A stretch of DNA of 64,000 bases from JAVJRN01 sp040218415 (GCA_040218415.1 JAVJRN010000032.1:62001-126000), one strand, 5' to 3'; shown: positions 34,273 to 41,129, numbered from the stretch's first letter. The notes: generated from the letters alone by a model not told the origin. Made by a program: numbers and translations.

Positions 34273-34536
34273 GCCGTATTTCCACGGGGCTAGGCCGTAT
34301 TTCCACTGGGGGGTGATCCGTATTTCCATCGGGGGGGGTGGGGTCAGATTCGCCAGATTTTCGGCCAAAAATCAGCCAAAAAAGCCCGCCAAAACCACCG
34401 AAAAACCACCTCCACAGCCACGGAAACCACCGTAAAAAGGCTTTAATTTCACAAAACATCTTAGCACATGCCAAAATATTTGAGGCGCTTAAAACGGCTT
34501 ATTTTAGGCCGTTTATTTTCACATCGAGGCGACCGC
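34270..34536. repeat. Direct duplication, copy 1
   Basis: This 267-bp segment begins at the stop of the tail gene and is repeated with few changes at 34638-34916. It contains three CCGTATTTCCA motifs, a G-rich run, an A/C-rich stretch and the 3' end of the small XRE gene (the part encoding LDVKINGLK). The XRE piece here is a truncated relic, so the duplication copied the end of that gene. Frames through it (for example MGSDSPDFRPK) are repeated in both copies and are not convincing genes. Confidence 0.85.
34274..34338. repeat. Triple CCGTATTTCCA iteron
   Basis: CCGTATTTCCA begins at 34274, 34295 and 34318, each followed by a short C/T/G run into GGGG, with 21- and 23-bp spacing, about two helical turns. 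The same triple occurs in copy 2 (from 34642) and a partial ATTTCCATCGGGGG at 35664. Multiple sites at helical spacing at the end of a Mu-like tail operon resemble transposase end-binding sites, but this is not demonstrated. Confidence 0.6.
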
Positions 34537-34599
34537 AGATAGCCAGGCAAAAGCCAAAGATCAAAACCAATCAAGGCCAGGCCAAATAATATTTCTTAT

Positions 34600-34623
34600 C
34601 ATTTTGTTGACCTCAACAAAATG
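34600..34623. promoter_or_regulatory. Perfect 24-bp palindrome
   Basis: CATTTTGTTGA and TCAACAAAATG are perfect 11-bp inverted arms around CC, in the 100-bp spacer between the two copies of the duplication. It has the size of a dimeric repressor operator; the small XRE protein encoded nearby is the obvious candidate to bind it. It could also be a recombination site. Confidence 0.5.
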
Positions 34624-34637
34624 GTACCTCCGCCAAT

Positions 34638-34916
34638 TAAGCCGTATTTCCACGGGGCTAGGCCGTATTTCCATCGGGGGGTGATCCGTATTTCCATCGG
34701 GGGTGCCCGACTAGGGGGTGGGGTCAGATTCGCCAGATTTTCGGTCAAAAATCAGCCGAAAAAGCCCGCCAAAACCACCGAAAAACCACCTCCACAGCCA
34801 CGGGAACCACCGTAAAAAGGCTTTAAATTCACAAAACATCTTAGCACATGCCAAAATATTTGAGGCGCTTAAAACGGCTTATTTTAGGCCGTTTATTTTC
34901 ACATCGAGGCGACCGC
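34638..34916. repeat. Direct duplication, copy 2
   Basis: Near-identical to 34270-34536 with a 12-bp insertion (around GCCCGACTAGGG) after the third CCGTATTTCCA motif. This copy continues into the intact XRE gene, so it is the likely source of the truncated relic in copy 1. Confidence 0.85.
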
Positions 34917-35079
34917 CCAACGCCTCCACGATTTGGGTAAGTACTTTTATAGATGGGTTGGCCGTGCCATTCTCAATGATTTTGAGCATAGGCACAGAAA
35001 CGCCCGCCTTTTCCGCTAATGCGGGGCGGGTTAACTTTTGCGCCTTGCGGGCGGCTTTTATTTGTTCGTGGTAGTTCAT
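34879..35079 (-). CDS. Small XRE-family transcriptional regulator
   Basis: 66 residues from ATG 35079; an upstream start at 35127 would begin inside the terminator. It is a single HTH_XRE domain: QIKAARKAQKLTRPALAEKA, then VSVPMLKIIENGTANPS, ending ALGGRLDVKINGLK. It is the last gene of the minus-strand array and is separated from it by a strong terminator, so it has its own promoter or relies on read-through. A truncated copy of its 3' end lies in the duplication. The palindrome at 34600 is a possible target. Confidence 0.82.
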   Translation of the reverse strand: MNYHEQIKAARKAQKLTRPALAEKAGVSVPMLKIIENGTANPSIKVLTQIVEALGGRLDVKINGLK

Positions 35080-35100
35080 TTGCTTGCTTAGTTTGGATAT

Positions 35101-35132
35101 AAAAAAGGCGGGCGGTAACGACACCACCCGCC
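35101..35132 (-). terminator. Strong intrinsic terminator of the minus-strand array
   Basis: On the minus strand GGCGGGTGGT pairs with ACCGCCCGCC (one GU) around GTCGTT and is followed by TTTTTT. This is the best terminator in the window. It ends the array transcript before the XRE gene. Confidence 0.85.
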
Positions 35133-35186
35133 AGGGAATTAACGACGCAACGACAAAGAAGCGCGGTTAATTCCAAAGATAGATAA

Positions 35187-35366
35187 TTATAAGACCTCCC
35201 ACAAAGGGCGGTGTGTTTCTGTGCAAAACTGGTAAACCATTTCGCCCGCTCTGATGTCTGCTTTGCTCTTTGCTTGATCCAAAGTCAACCAGCTAGGATG
35301 GTCTGTTCCCGCGTATTTAATCCGTTTATCCGCGGTTAAAATTCTATAGTCGTTTTTTGTGTTCAT
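35187..35366 (-). CDS. Array gene 9, 59 residues
   Basis: ATG at 35366 is preceded by array element R1. The peptide has MNTKNDYRILTADKRIKYAG and HRPLWEVL at its end, with PSWLTLDQAKSKADIRAGEM in between. No family recognised. Its small size, start right after the conserved element and position before the terminator support it as a real gene. Confidence 0.6.
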   Translation of the reverse strand: MNTKNDYRILTADKRIKYAGTDHPSWLTLDQAKSKADIRAGEMVYQFCTETHRPLWEVL

Positions 35367-35445
35367 GATGTTAGATGTTAATTCCCTAAAGACAGAGCCG
35401 CGGGGGCTCTGTTTCGCCTCTCATAGGCTCATCAGTTTAGGCGGT
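35367..35445 (-). repeat. Array intergenic element R1
   Basis: On the minus strand it runs from ACCGCC before the upstream gene's stop, through TAAACTGATGAG, hairpin A (GCCT-ATGAG-AGGC), GCGAA, hairpin B (ACAGAGCC...GGCTCTGT, 35392-35412) and CTTTAGGGAATTA towards the next gene. Hairpin A differs from R2-R5 (GCTC-AAAAG-GAGC) by paired changes that keep the stem. Confidence 0.8.
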
Positions 35446-35619
35446 TAACCATTCGGCAAACTCTTTATCTTTTTGTTTGATTTGTTCTAATTCGATTAAA
35501 AGTTGTTCGCGTTCTGGGGTCGCGGTTTGGTTCCAAATAGCCAAAGCCAAAGACGCTATAAAATCATTATTTCTTTTTCTGGCTTTGCTTAGTTCGTTTT
35601 CTAGTTTTAAATCATTCAT
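35437..35619 (-). CDS. Array gene 8, 60-residue coiled-coil protein
   Basis: Highly charged and helical (KLENELSKARKRNNDFIASL, EREQLLIELEQIKQKDKEF), ending WLTA, where the final TA and the stop are encoded by element R1. No family recognised. Its upstream spacer (35620-35785) is not the standard array element. Confidence 0.6.
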   Translation of the reverse strand: MNDLKLENELSKARKRNNDFIASLALAIWNQTATPEREQLLIELEQIKQKDKEFAEWLTA

Positions 35620-35785
35620 TTTCTTAGTCTTATATCGTTAATATGTTAAAAATCAAATCATAATTTCCATCGGGGGGCGGGGGTCTGTCTGCCTCTGTGG
35701 AGGCTGTGAAACGCCCGCCGCAAAGCCTTAAAACATGCCCCTATAAAGCTAAATAAGCGGCTTTGATGGCTTTAAAATTAGCGGC
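35620..35785. other. Atypical array spacer with a partial iteron
   Basis: This 166-bp gap lacks the hairpin element. It contains ATTTCCATCGGGGGGCGGGG (from 35664), a partial copy of the G-rich iteron of the duplication, and GCGGCCTATC/AAGCGGCTTTG stretches that recall the end of that duplication. It looks like an old insertion of the same sequence. Confidence 0.45.
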
Positions 35786-36040
35786 CTATCTAAACCCATT
35801 GAAAGAACAATAATAAGCCTTAGTACCTTTTATTACTTCTCTTTTGATGGTGCCCTTTATGTTTTCACACGTTAAAAGCGGGTTCCACGGGTGCGCCTTT
35901 GTCGCCTTCCAATATTCTATTTGGTCGCCTGGCTTTGAGTCTTCACACGCCTTTAAAAAAGCGGTTTCAATCTCTTTTTTGTTAAATTTTTTAGACCTGT
36001 ATACGGTCTCCTCCTCTAAGCTTACAAAGTATTCAATCAT
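35786..36040 (-). CDS. Array gene 7, 84 residues
   Basis: Contains YFVSLEEETVYRSKKFNKKE, then CEDSKPGDQIEYWKATKAHP and a C-terminal VIKGTKAYYCSFNGFR. The fold may be a small alpha/beta domain. No family recognised. Starts at the conserved TTAAACGACAAAAAACA-ATG leader of R2. Confidence 0.6.
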   Translation of the reverse strand: MIEYFVSLEEETVYRSKKFNKKEIETAFLKACEDSKPGDQIEYWKATKAHPWNPLLTCENIKGTIKREVIKGTKAYYCSFNGFR

Positions 36041-36124
36041 TGTTTTTTGTCGTTTAATAATTCCCTAAAGACAGAGCCGCGCGGGCTCTGTTTCGCTCCT
36101 TTTGAGCTCGTCAGTTTAGGCCGT
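36041..36124 (-). repeat. Array intergenic element R2
   Basis: Same layout as R3-R5: stop codon region GCCTAAACTGACGAG, hairpin A GCTC-AAAAG-GAGC, hairpin B with ACAGAGCC/GGCTCTGT, then TTTAGGGAATTATTAAACGAC before the next ATG. The hairpin-B loop is CGCGC rather than the G-run of R1, R3 and R5. Confidence 0.85.
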
Positions 36125-36382
36125 GGCTTTATGTTCTGTAGGGTCTAAGATGAGATTATAGCCTATACCTTCCAACTCTTTTAAAAGGCTTTTAAAGTCC
36201 TCATCTTTAGCCGTGGGTAATGTGCGCATAAGTTGCGGGCATGCTCCGCCGTGTTGGCCTATATGCATATAAGATGCAATAGTTTTGCTTTGTCGGTTCC
36301 ATACTTCAAAAGGAAAAACGGCTATAATTTCGCCCTCTAATTCCTTAAAATAAACATAGGTTTTTGCTTCGTCTTTTTTCAT
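36116..36382 (-). CDS. Array gene 6, 88 residues
   Basis: Reads KTYVYFKELEGEIIAVFPFE then SYMHIGQHGGACPQLMRTLP and GIGYNLILDP, ending KATA with the last codons supplied by the array element. Aromatic and mixed alpha/beta; similar small proteins are frequent on Bacteroidota plasmids and mobile elements, but I cannot name the family. Confidence 0.6.
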   Translation of the reverse strand: MKKDEAKTYVYFKELEGEIIAVFPFEVWNRQSKTIASYMHIGQHGGACPQLMRTLPTAKDEDFKSLLKELEGIGYNLILDPTEHKATA

Positions 36383-36470
36383 TGTCTTTTGTCGTTAATA
36401 ATTCCCTAAAGACAGAGCCGCGGGGGCTCTGTTTCGCTCCTTTTGAGCTCGTCAGTTTAGGCGGTTAAGA
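36383..36470 (-). repeat. Array intergenic element R3
   Basis: Full-length copy; the upstream gene's TAA falls earlier (in TCTTAACCGCC), so here the element starts just after a stop rather than encoding a TA ending. Leader before the next ATG is TTAACGACAAAAGACA. Confidence 0.85.
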
Positions 36471-36947
36471 CCATTTATAATTATTGTAATTTGTAAGCTC
36501 CTTTATAATGATTAGGCTTATTTCCTCGATCATTTTATTAAGCAAATCCAGCACCGATTTGTAACGGCTGCAAAACTTCTCAAAATCGCTATCATTTAGC
36601 TTTGCTCTCATTCCGCCTGTGCCATCGTACCCGCTTAAAATGGTGTCAAATTCTATTTGATATCTAATAGCCTGGAGATATTTAAAAAGCTGCAAAGTGT
36701 GAATATTATTTTTACTCTTAAAGGTGATAAATTCACTTAAATAGGGTTCCCCCTCCTCTCTATATCTGAAATTATAGCTCAGCTCATTTAAGTAAACCAA
36801 ATCAGTAATAAAGCCTTTTATTTCATCTTCATTTAATTGCCTGGCTGTGCTACAAAAATCAAGGTCACATTGATCATTATATTGATATTTCCAAATTTTA
36901 GCGTAAACATCATTGTAAACCTCTAAATCCATCATTAATACACTCAT
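36465..36947 (-). CDS. Array gene 5, 160 residues
   Basis: Largest array protein. MSVLMMDLEVYNDVYAKIWK, then ELSYNFRYREEGEPYLSEF, a Tyr/Lys-rich middle, and a helical C-terminus (KMIEEISLIIIKELTNYNNY). Acidic, mainly helical. No family recognised. AT-rich like the rest of the array. Confidence 0.6.
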   Translation of the reverse strand: MSVLMMDLEVYNDVYAKIWKYQYNDQCDLDFCSTARQLNEDEIKGFITDLVYLNELSYNFRYREEGEPYLSEFITFKSKNNIHTLQLFKYLQAIRYQIEFDTILSGYDGTGGMRAKLNDSDFEKFCSRYKSVLDLLNKMIEEISLIIIKELTNYNNYKWS

Positions 36948-37031
36948 TTTGTTTTGTCGTTTAATAATTCCCTAAAGACAGAGCCGCGCGGGCTCTGTTT
37001 CGCTCCTTTTGAGCTCGTCAGTTTAGGCGGT
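36948..37031 (-). repeat. Array intergenic element R4
   Basis: Full-length copy with CGCGC in the hairpin-B loop, nearly identical to R2. Upstream gene ends in LTA plus TAA from the element. Confidence 0.85.
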
Positions 37032-37367
37032 TAAATCTTGTATCATTTGTTTAGATTCGCTAATAGCCGTTTTAATCATATCTTTCAAATAAAATTCCCG
37101 CTCCGTTTCCACAAAATTTTCCAAATCCTCATAAATGCAACCACCTAAAAAGTCAGAGCCTAAAAGGATGCCTTTTTTATAGCATTGAACACGGGCACAG
37201 AAAAGCATTAAATCGTAATTATCTAGTTTTTCTATCAATTCGTTTTTCTCGTCTTCTGTTTCAAATTCCATTATATCTGTAATGCTCAAATATTCTGGTA
37301 AGGCACTGATTACAATATCGAACCCTAAAACATTGTCAAATTCTATTTTTTCAATTGCTTCACTCAT
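37023..37367 (-). CDS. Array gene 4, 114-residue acidic protein
   Basis: Strongly acidic: SEAIEKIEFDNVLGFDIVIS, TDIMEFETEDEKNELIEKLD, and a C-terminal KQMIQDLTA whose last residues come from the array element. Acidic small proteins in phages often mimic DNA or bind host regulators; that is only a suggestion. No family recognised. Confidence 0.6.
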   Translation of the reverse strand: MSEAIEKIEFDNVLGFDIVISALPEYLSITDIMEFETEDEKNELIEKLDNYDLMLFCARVQCYKKGILLGSDFLGGCIYEDLENFVETEREFYLKDMIKTAISESKQMIQDLTA

Positions 37368-37451
37368 TGTCTTTTGTCGTTAATAATTCCCTAAAGACAG
37401 AGCCGCGGGGGGCTCTGTTTCGCTCCTTTTGAGCTCGTCAGTTTAGGCGGT
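37368..37451 (-). repeat. Array intergenic element R5
   Basis: Full-length copy; hairpin-B loop is a G-run (GCGGGG). It is the most upstream copy with hairpins; the three gaps beyond it keep only the AGGGAAT...ACGACAAAACA leader. Confidence 0.85.
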
Positions 37452-37682
37452 TTCGACATCCTCATAATTCACCCTAATGCCGTAATAAGTAGCGTCATGA
37501 ATGAGAGAATAGTTTTTAACCCCGTTCGCGTGGGGTTCAATCCATGATAGATCATTTATAAAATTATAATTCTCATCTATTCCAATTGCTGTCATATTAG
37601 TTACTGTTGTGCCTTTGGGAATCGTTATTTTACCGTGCCCCATAAATTCCATTGTTATTATTTTATTAGTTCGCTTTGTCAT
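37443..37682 (-). CDS. Array gene 3, 79 residues
   Basis: Reads MTKRTNKIITMEFMGHGKIT, TTVTNMTAIGIDENYNFIND, ending YEDVETA with the TA ending typical of the array. Compact alpha/beta protein of unknown family. Spacer to gene 2 is only 4 bp. Confidence 0.6.
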   Translation of the reverse strand: MTKRTNKIITMEFMGHGKITIPKGTTVTNMTAIGIDENYNFINDLSWIEPHANGVKNYSLIHDATYYGIRVNYEDVETA

Positions 37683-37686
37683 TGTG

Positions 37687-38001
37687 TTAGTCGTTATTCC
37701 CTTTGTTCAATTCTATTTTATCCAAATATTGCCTGGCCGCTTCTTTAGCTATACAAACACAGCCCGCAAGGCTCAAAAAATCGCCGCAAAGCTTCATTTT
37801 TTCGCGGGTATCTGCGGGCGCTCCTATTGCGTCCCATAGTCTTAAAGGAATGTCATTTAAATGATCAGAGTCTTTTGCTTTAATAAGCTGATTGTGTCCA
37901 ATCGTAGAAACTACTCTTTTAATAAATTGCTCGTTTACAAACTGGCTGTAATACTCTCTAAAAGTTATTTCCTTGTTTAAAAATTGCGTTCTAGTTTTCA
38001 T
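37687..38001 (-). CDS. Array gene 2, 104 residues
   Basis: Helical: MKTRTQFLNKEITFREYYSQ, FVNEQFIKRVVSTIGHNQLI, then LRLWDAIGAPADTREKMKLC. No family recognised. Leader TTTTTAACGACAAAACGACAAAACAAA-ATG carries a doubled ACGACAAAAC. Confidence 0.6.
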   Translation of the reverse strand: MKTRTQFLNKEITFREYYSQFVNEQFIKRVVSTIGHNQLIKAKDSDHLNDIPLRLWDAIGAPADTREKMKLCGDFLSLAGCVCIAKEAARQYLDKIELNKGNND

Positions 38002-38045
38002 TTTGTTTTGTCGTTTTGTCGTTAAAAATTCCCTTTGTTGTTTTG

Positions 38046-38297
38046 TTATTTTCTACTTCTTTTTAGCGCTTTTCTATTGCGCTTTGTAATGCTTTTTTTT
38101 GCTCCGTGATAGGTTGGTAGCTTTATTGTGAAGCCTTCAAATTGTGGTGTATTGTTTTTATCATAACCTAGAAAGCGGTATTTAAGGCCGTCAATATTAT
38201 AAACCTTGCCCTCTGTGTAAGTGGTGGTGTTTTCTGTTCCCGCCTGGCTTACTAGCGATAAAAATAAAAGTGCGATAATTAGAGTTAATTTTGTCAT
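38046..38297 (-). CDS. Array gene 1, exported 83-residue protein
   Basis: N-terminal signal peptide MTKLTLIIALLFLSLVSQAG (cleavage after SQA likely), then YTEGKVYNIDGLKYRFLGYD and a basic C-terminus (KRNRKALKRSRK). Exported to the periplasm or surface. First gene of the array transcript. Family unknown. Confidence 0.62.
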   Translation of the reverse strand: MTKLTLIIALLFLSLVSQAGTENTTTYTEGKVYNIDGLKYRFLGYDKNNTPQFEGFTIKLPTYHGAKKSITKRNRKALKRSRK

Positions 38298-38402
38298 TGT
38301 TTTGTCGTTTAATTCCCTTTTTACTATACAGTAAAGATAATATAATATCCCTTAATTAGCACTATAAAACCCATATAAAAAAGATAAAATATTATCTTTT
38401 TT
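38298..38402 (-). promoter_or_regulatory. Promoter/operator region of the minus-strand array
   Basis: On the minus strand TATCTTTAC (around 38330-38338) resembles the Bacteroidota -7 box about 40 bp before the first ATG, after which comes AGGGAATTAAACGACAAAACA. AAAAAAGATAA and TTATCTTTTTT form an 11-bp palindrome (38377-38402), and a related AAAGATAATAT lies at 38334, so a regulator binding two half-sites is plausible. Confidence 0.45.
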
Positions 38403-38424
38403 ATTTGATCTTTTACACAAATAA

Positions 38425-38448
38425 AAAGCCAGGCTTTCACCTGGCTTT
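38425..38448. terminator. Bidirectional intrinsic terminator
   Basis: AAAGCCAGG and CCTGGCTTT pair perfectly around CTTTCA, with A and T runs on both sides. It separates the array promoter from the chromosomal side. One arm is shared with the TTTCRCCTGG iterons. Confidence 0.72.
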
Positions 38449-38530
38449 ATTGGTTTTTAGTTTGGTCTTATTGTTTCGCCTGGTCATTGTTTCACCTGGC
38501 TTTGCTACTATTTAAAAGCTATTTAAAAGC
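38435..38530. repeat. TTTCRCCTGG iterons and ATTTAAAAGCT repeats
   Basis: TTTCACCTGG (38435), TTTCGCCTGG (38474) and TTTCACCTGG (38490) are followed by tandem ATTTAAAAGCT units (about 38509-38530). Repeated short sites just outside the array and next to clearly chromosomal genes make this a candidate prophage right end. No second copy of the end is available in the window to test it. Confidence 0.45.
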
Positions 38531-38622
38531 TTTTTAACCTCCTTTAAAATATTACCTCTGGTTTTGTTATTTTGCTTTTATTTTGGAACTTTTAGTTTTT
38601 GCGATTTTACAGCTATAACAAA

Positions 38623-38877
38623 ATGTCAAACTCTCAACCAGCAAAAACTCAGCGCGTAGATCGCGCGTTGTATTTACCAAGATTTATTCAATTTATAGGT
38701 CTCCTTTTTGGACCAGAAAGTAAAACCCATAAAAGATTTTTACACAAAATCAATAAAAAGGTACTCGGCGCTACACTAATTGATGATAATCATAAACAAG
38801 CCCCAAGCCTGAGCGATCAAATGAAAGGAATCATTATTGGCAATAGACACGAGCAGATAAAAGTTGAAAATAATTGA
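38623..38877 (+). CDS. Hypothetical small basic protein
   Basis: 84 residues from ATG 38623. Contains LYLPRFIQFIGLLFGPESKT then HKRFLHKINKKVLGATLIDD. Basic with one hydrophobic patch. No family recognised. It is the first gene after the candidate prophage end and could be a truncated host gene. Confidence 0.5.
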   Translation: MSNSQPAKTQRVDRALYLPRFIQFIGLLFGPESKTHKRFLHKINKKVLGATLIDDNHKQAPSLSDQMKGIIIGNRHEQIKVENN

Positions 38878-39001
38878 GGTAATCACCGCGCTCTTAAAAT
38901 AGCAGATAATAGAAGGTGAGTTTATATTAATGTCCTTTGGTCGTTTTACTGGCGCTTTTGTTAATAAAGATTTATAACTTGGCGCTTATTATTTGAGCGC
39001 A

Positions 39002-39865
39002 ATGTCTAACCAAACAAAAAATCCATTTACAGTTATTTGGTATCGTCTAAAAAGACTCGATGGACTCAAAGGTTTTATCGAAACCAATGAGTTTCAATAT
39101 TCAATCATTGGTTTGATCGTGATCAATGCGATCACTATTGGATTAGAAACCTCCCCTACTATTACTGGAGCTGTGGGATCATGGCTTACGCAAATAGACA
39201 ACTGGATTCTGGCCATCTTTACGATTGAAATTTCTTTGAAAATTGTCGCATATCGTCATAGGTTTTTCACCAATGCGTGGAATTTGTTTGACTTTGCCAT
39301 CGTTGCAATTGCATTGGTTCCAGCTGCCGGTCCACTCCATATTTTAAGAACATTGAGAATACTGAGAACTGCGCGACTCATCAAGAATGTTCCAAAATTA
39401 CGCCTAATCATAGAATCGCTTCTAAAGTCTATTCCGAGTATAGGTTGGATAGCTGTTTTGCTATTCATGATTTTCTATATTTTCGCCGTAATCGGAACCG
39501 ACCTTTATCAGGATCTTTTTCCTGAATATTTTGGAAATATGGGTAAAACATTTTTTACTCTTTTCCAGATTATGACCTTAGAAAGCTGGTCTTCCGGAAT
39601 AGCACGTCCGATGATGCAGGAGTTGCCCTACTCCTATATATTCTTCATTCCTTTTATCTTATTGGCCACTTACACCACTTTGAATGTATTTATTGCGATA
39701 GTTGTAAACACCATGAACGAGATAAATCGTGCCGAAATGAAGCAGGAAGAAGAACGAATGAAGGAATTTATGCATGATGAACATGCGGAAATGCTGGTGC
39801 ACCTTCGAACTATCACAAAGAAAATAAGTGAGTTAGAAAAGAAAATAGACAGTCAATCTACTTGA
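39002..39865 (+). CDS. Voltage-gated sodium channel (NaChBac/BacNav type)
   Basis: 287 residues from ATG 39002. One six-helix subunit: S1-S3 between about 33 and 110, S4 with regularly spaced arginines (LRTLRILRTARLIKNVPKLR), pore S5-S6 and the selectivity filter TLESWSSG (about 192-199), nearly identical in form to NaChBac TLESWASG. The C-terminus is a charged coiled coil (EMKQEEERMKEFMHDEHAEM) for tetramer assembly. It forms a homotetrameric Na+ channel in the inner membrane, used in motility, pH or osmotic responses in marine bacteria. Convergent with the next gene, overlapping it by 8 bp. Confidence 0.93.
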   Translation: MSNQTKNPFTVIWYRLKRLDGLKGFIETNEFQYSIIGLIVINAITIGLETSPTITGAVGSWLTQIDNWILAIFTIEISLKIVAYRHRFFTNAWNLFDFAIVAIALVPAAGPLHILRTLRILRTARLIKNVPKLRLIIESLLKSIPSIGWIAVLLFMIFYIFAVIGTDLYQDLFPEYFGNMGKTFFTLFQIMTLESWSSGIARPMMQELPYSYIFFIPFILLATYTTLNVFIAIVVNTMNEINRAEMKQEEERMKEFMHDEHAEMLVHLRTITKKISELEKKIDSQST

Positions 39866-40451
39866 CTTCCGGGTTTTTATCTACCAGTTCTCCGTTTTCA
39901 TACAAATAGGCAATCGTCATTTCCCCTTCTTGATTGTACCATTTTGCAATGCCGTTGAGCTGTCCATCGTCATAAAAAGCCTCTTCCATGAGTGTGCCAC
40001 TGGTATAATATTTCTTGACAGTTCCTTGCAATTTACCAAGTTGGTAACTCTTCTCTTCTACAACTTTCCGTCGATCATATTTTTTATAATCTCCATGCAA
40101 TGCACCATCTAGATAATTGGCTTTTGTCACCAATTCATTGTTTTTAAAAGAATAAGTGGACCCTTGCTGCATCCCTTCATAATAATTGGTAATCTGTGTA
40201 ACCATACCATCATTGCTATACTCGGTATAGGCGCCATGCTCTAATCCATTTAAAAAATCGCCTTCCGCGGTTATTGTTCCATTGTTTTTCACGACTACAT
40301 GTACCAAGCCTGGAACATTGGGGTATTCGCTAATCTCAGCACCTATAGGAATATTACTTCCTGTCGGAGGTGTATAACTATCTGAAGAGCAACCATAAAA
40401 AAAAGCCATGACCAATAACCATGAGTAATTTCTAAGAGAAATAAGTTTCAT
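39858..40451 (-). CDS. MORN-2-repeat lipoprotein (YwqK-like)
   Basis: 197 residues from ATG 40451 (a longer frame starts at 40532 but lacks a signal). Lipoprotein signal MKLISLRNYSWLLVMAFFYG with the lipidated Cys at 21. The body is made of MORN-2-type repeats with a G.(Y/F)..Y pattern: GLEHGAYTEYSNDG, GALHGDYKKYDRRK, GKLQGTVKKYYTSG, GQLNGIAKWYNQEG. Such proteins are common in Bacteroidota and named after YwqK; function is not well known. Likely surface or periplasmic. Confidence 0.85.
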   Translation of the reverse strand: MKLISLRNYSWLLVMAFFYGCSSDSYTPPTGSNIPIGAEISEYPNVPGLVHVVVKNNGTITAEGDFLNGLEHGAYTEYSNDGMVTQITNYYEGMQQGSTYSFKNNELVTKANYLDGALHGDYKKYDRRKVVEEKSYQLGKLQGTVKKYYTSGTLMEEAFYDDGQLNGIAKWYNQEGEMTIAYLYENGELVDKNPEVK

Positions 40452-40532
40452 AATAGCGTGATTTAGTTTAATAATCAAAAATAATGATTTGTTGTAAAAA
40501 TTCGTAAGCTGTTTAAATCTCTTTGGATTCAA

Positions 40533-40903
40533 TGATCAATTGCAACCTTAAAAATTCATTTAGCCCCACATTGCCAACCATAGCATAGGAATACGTCCAA
40601 TATTTACTTGACTTAAAAGCTAATAGAATTTAATCCCGCCTCCATTCAATCCCTAGAATCACAAAACGCTTTGTATGGAGGACGCTAATCTTGAAATGCT
40701 TTTTGTTAAATAATTACAAAATAATCTTGTAAGTCATAATTAGCATCTTGGAAAAATGGAAAAGCTCAAATCAATGAAAACACCTCATTACCTATGCGAA
40801 TTGCATTGAAAACACAGGTGATGAAAATAATAAAAAAGTTAAATCTCGCATCAAAAAATTAAATAATGACTATTTTAACTTTTGAATCAAATTGAATTCT
40901 ACT
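40533..40903. other. Intergenic region
   Basis: 371 bp between divergent genes. AT-rich with no repeat or gene that I can support. A near -7 box (TAACTTTT, around 40875) lies about 25 bp before the small membrane gene; promoters for both flanking genes must be here. Confidence 0.4.
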
Positions 40904-41074
40904 ATGAACAACATCATTTATATTGTTGCTATAATTTGTGCTGTATACGTGATCTACGATGTTTTTACTGTGCAAAAATCCATGGAGCCAATCAAAAAGC
41001 TGATATGGACTATATCGGCTCTTTTTTTCAGTATCATCACGGCTATTGTGTATTATTTTACAGTCAAGAAGTAA
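40904..41074 (+). CDS. Small two-span membrane protein, PLDc_N-like
   Basis: 56 residues from ATG 40904; two hydrophobic segments (NIIYIVAIICAVYVIYDVF and LIWTISALFFSIITAIVYYF) separated by a short basic loop KSMEPIKK. The W..SAL....G/I..Y layout resembles the phospholipase-D nuclease N-terminal membrane domain (PLDc_N), which often occurs alone. Role unknown. Confidence 0.55.
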   Translation: MNNIIYIVAIICAVYVIYDVFTVQKSMEPIKKLIWTISALFFSIITAIVYYFTVKK

Positions 41075-41090
41075 AAAAGAAGGAAAATCA

Positions 41091-41117
41091 GCACAGTCAT
41101 TTTTCACATGACTGTGC
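41091..41117. terminator. Convergent hairpin between genes
   Basis: GCACAGTCAT and ATGACTGTGC form a perfect 10-bp stem around TTTTCAC, lying between convergent genes. There is no strong T-run, so termination efficiency is uncertain. Confidence 0.55.
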
Positions 41118-41129
41118 CGATAAATATGC

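Noticed and set aside
34338..35074. Two plus-strand ORFs (83 and 118 codons) through the duplicated block with the same N-terminal reading (MGSDSPDFR)
   Set aside because: They exist in both copies only because the DNA is duplicated, have low-complexity Pro/Lys content, and run antisense across the XRE gene in copy 2.
35367..37451. Array as a classical integron
   Set aside because: No integron integrase is in the window, and the joint elements lack the attC core sites GTTRRRY/RYYYAAC that I looked for. Only the layout is similar.
35367..37451. Array repeats as a CRISPR
   Set aside because: The spaces between repeats are coding genes of 59-160 codons, far longer than spacers, and the repeats overlap stop codons.
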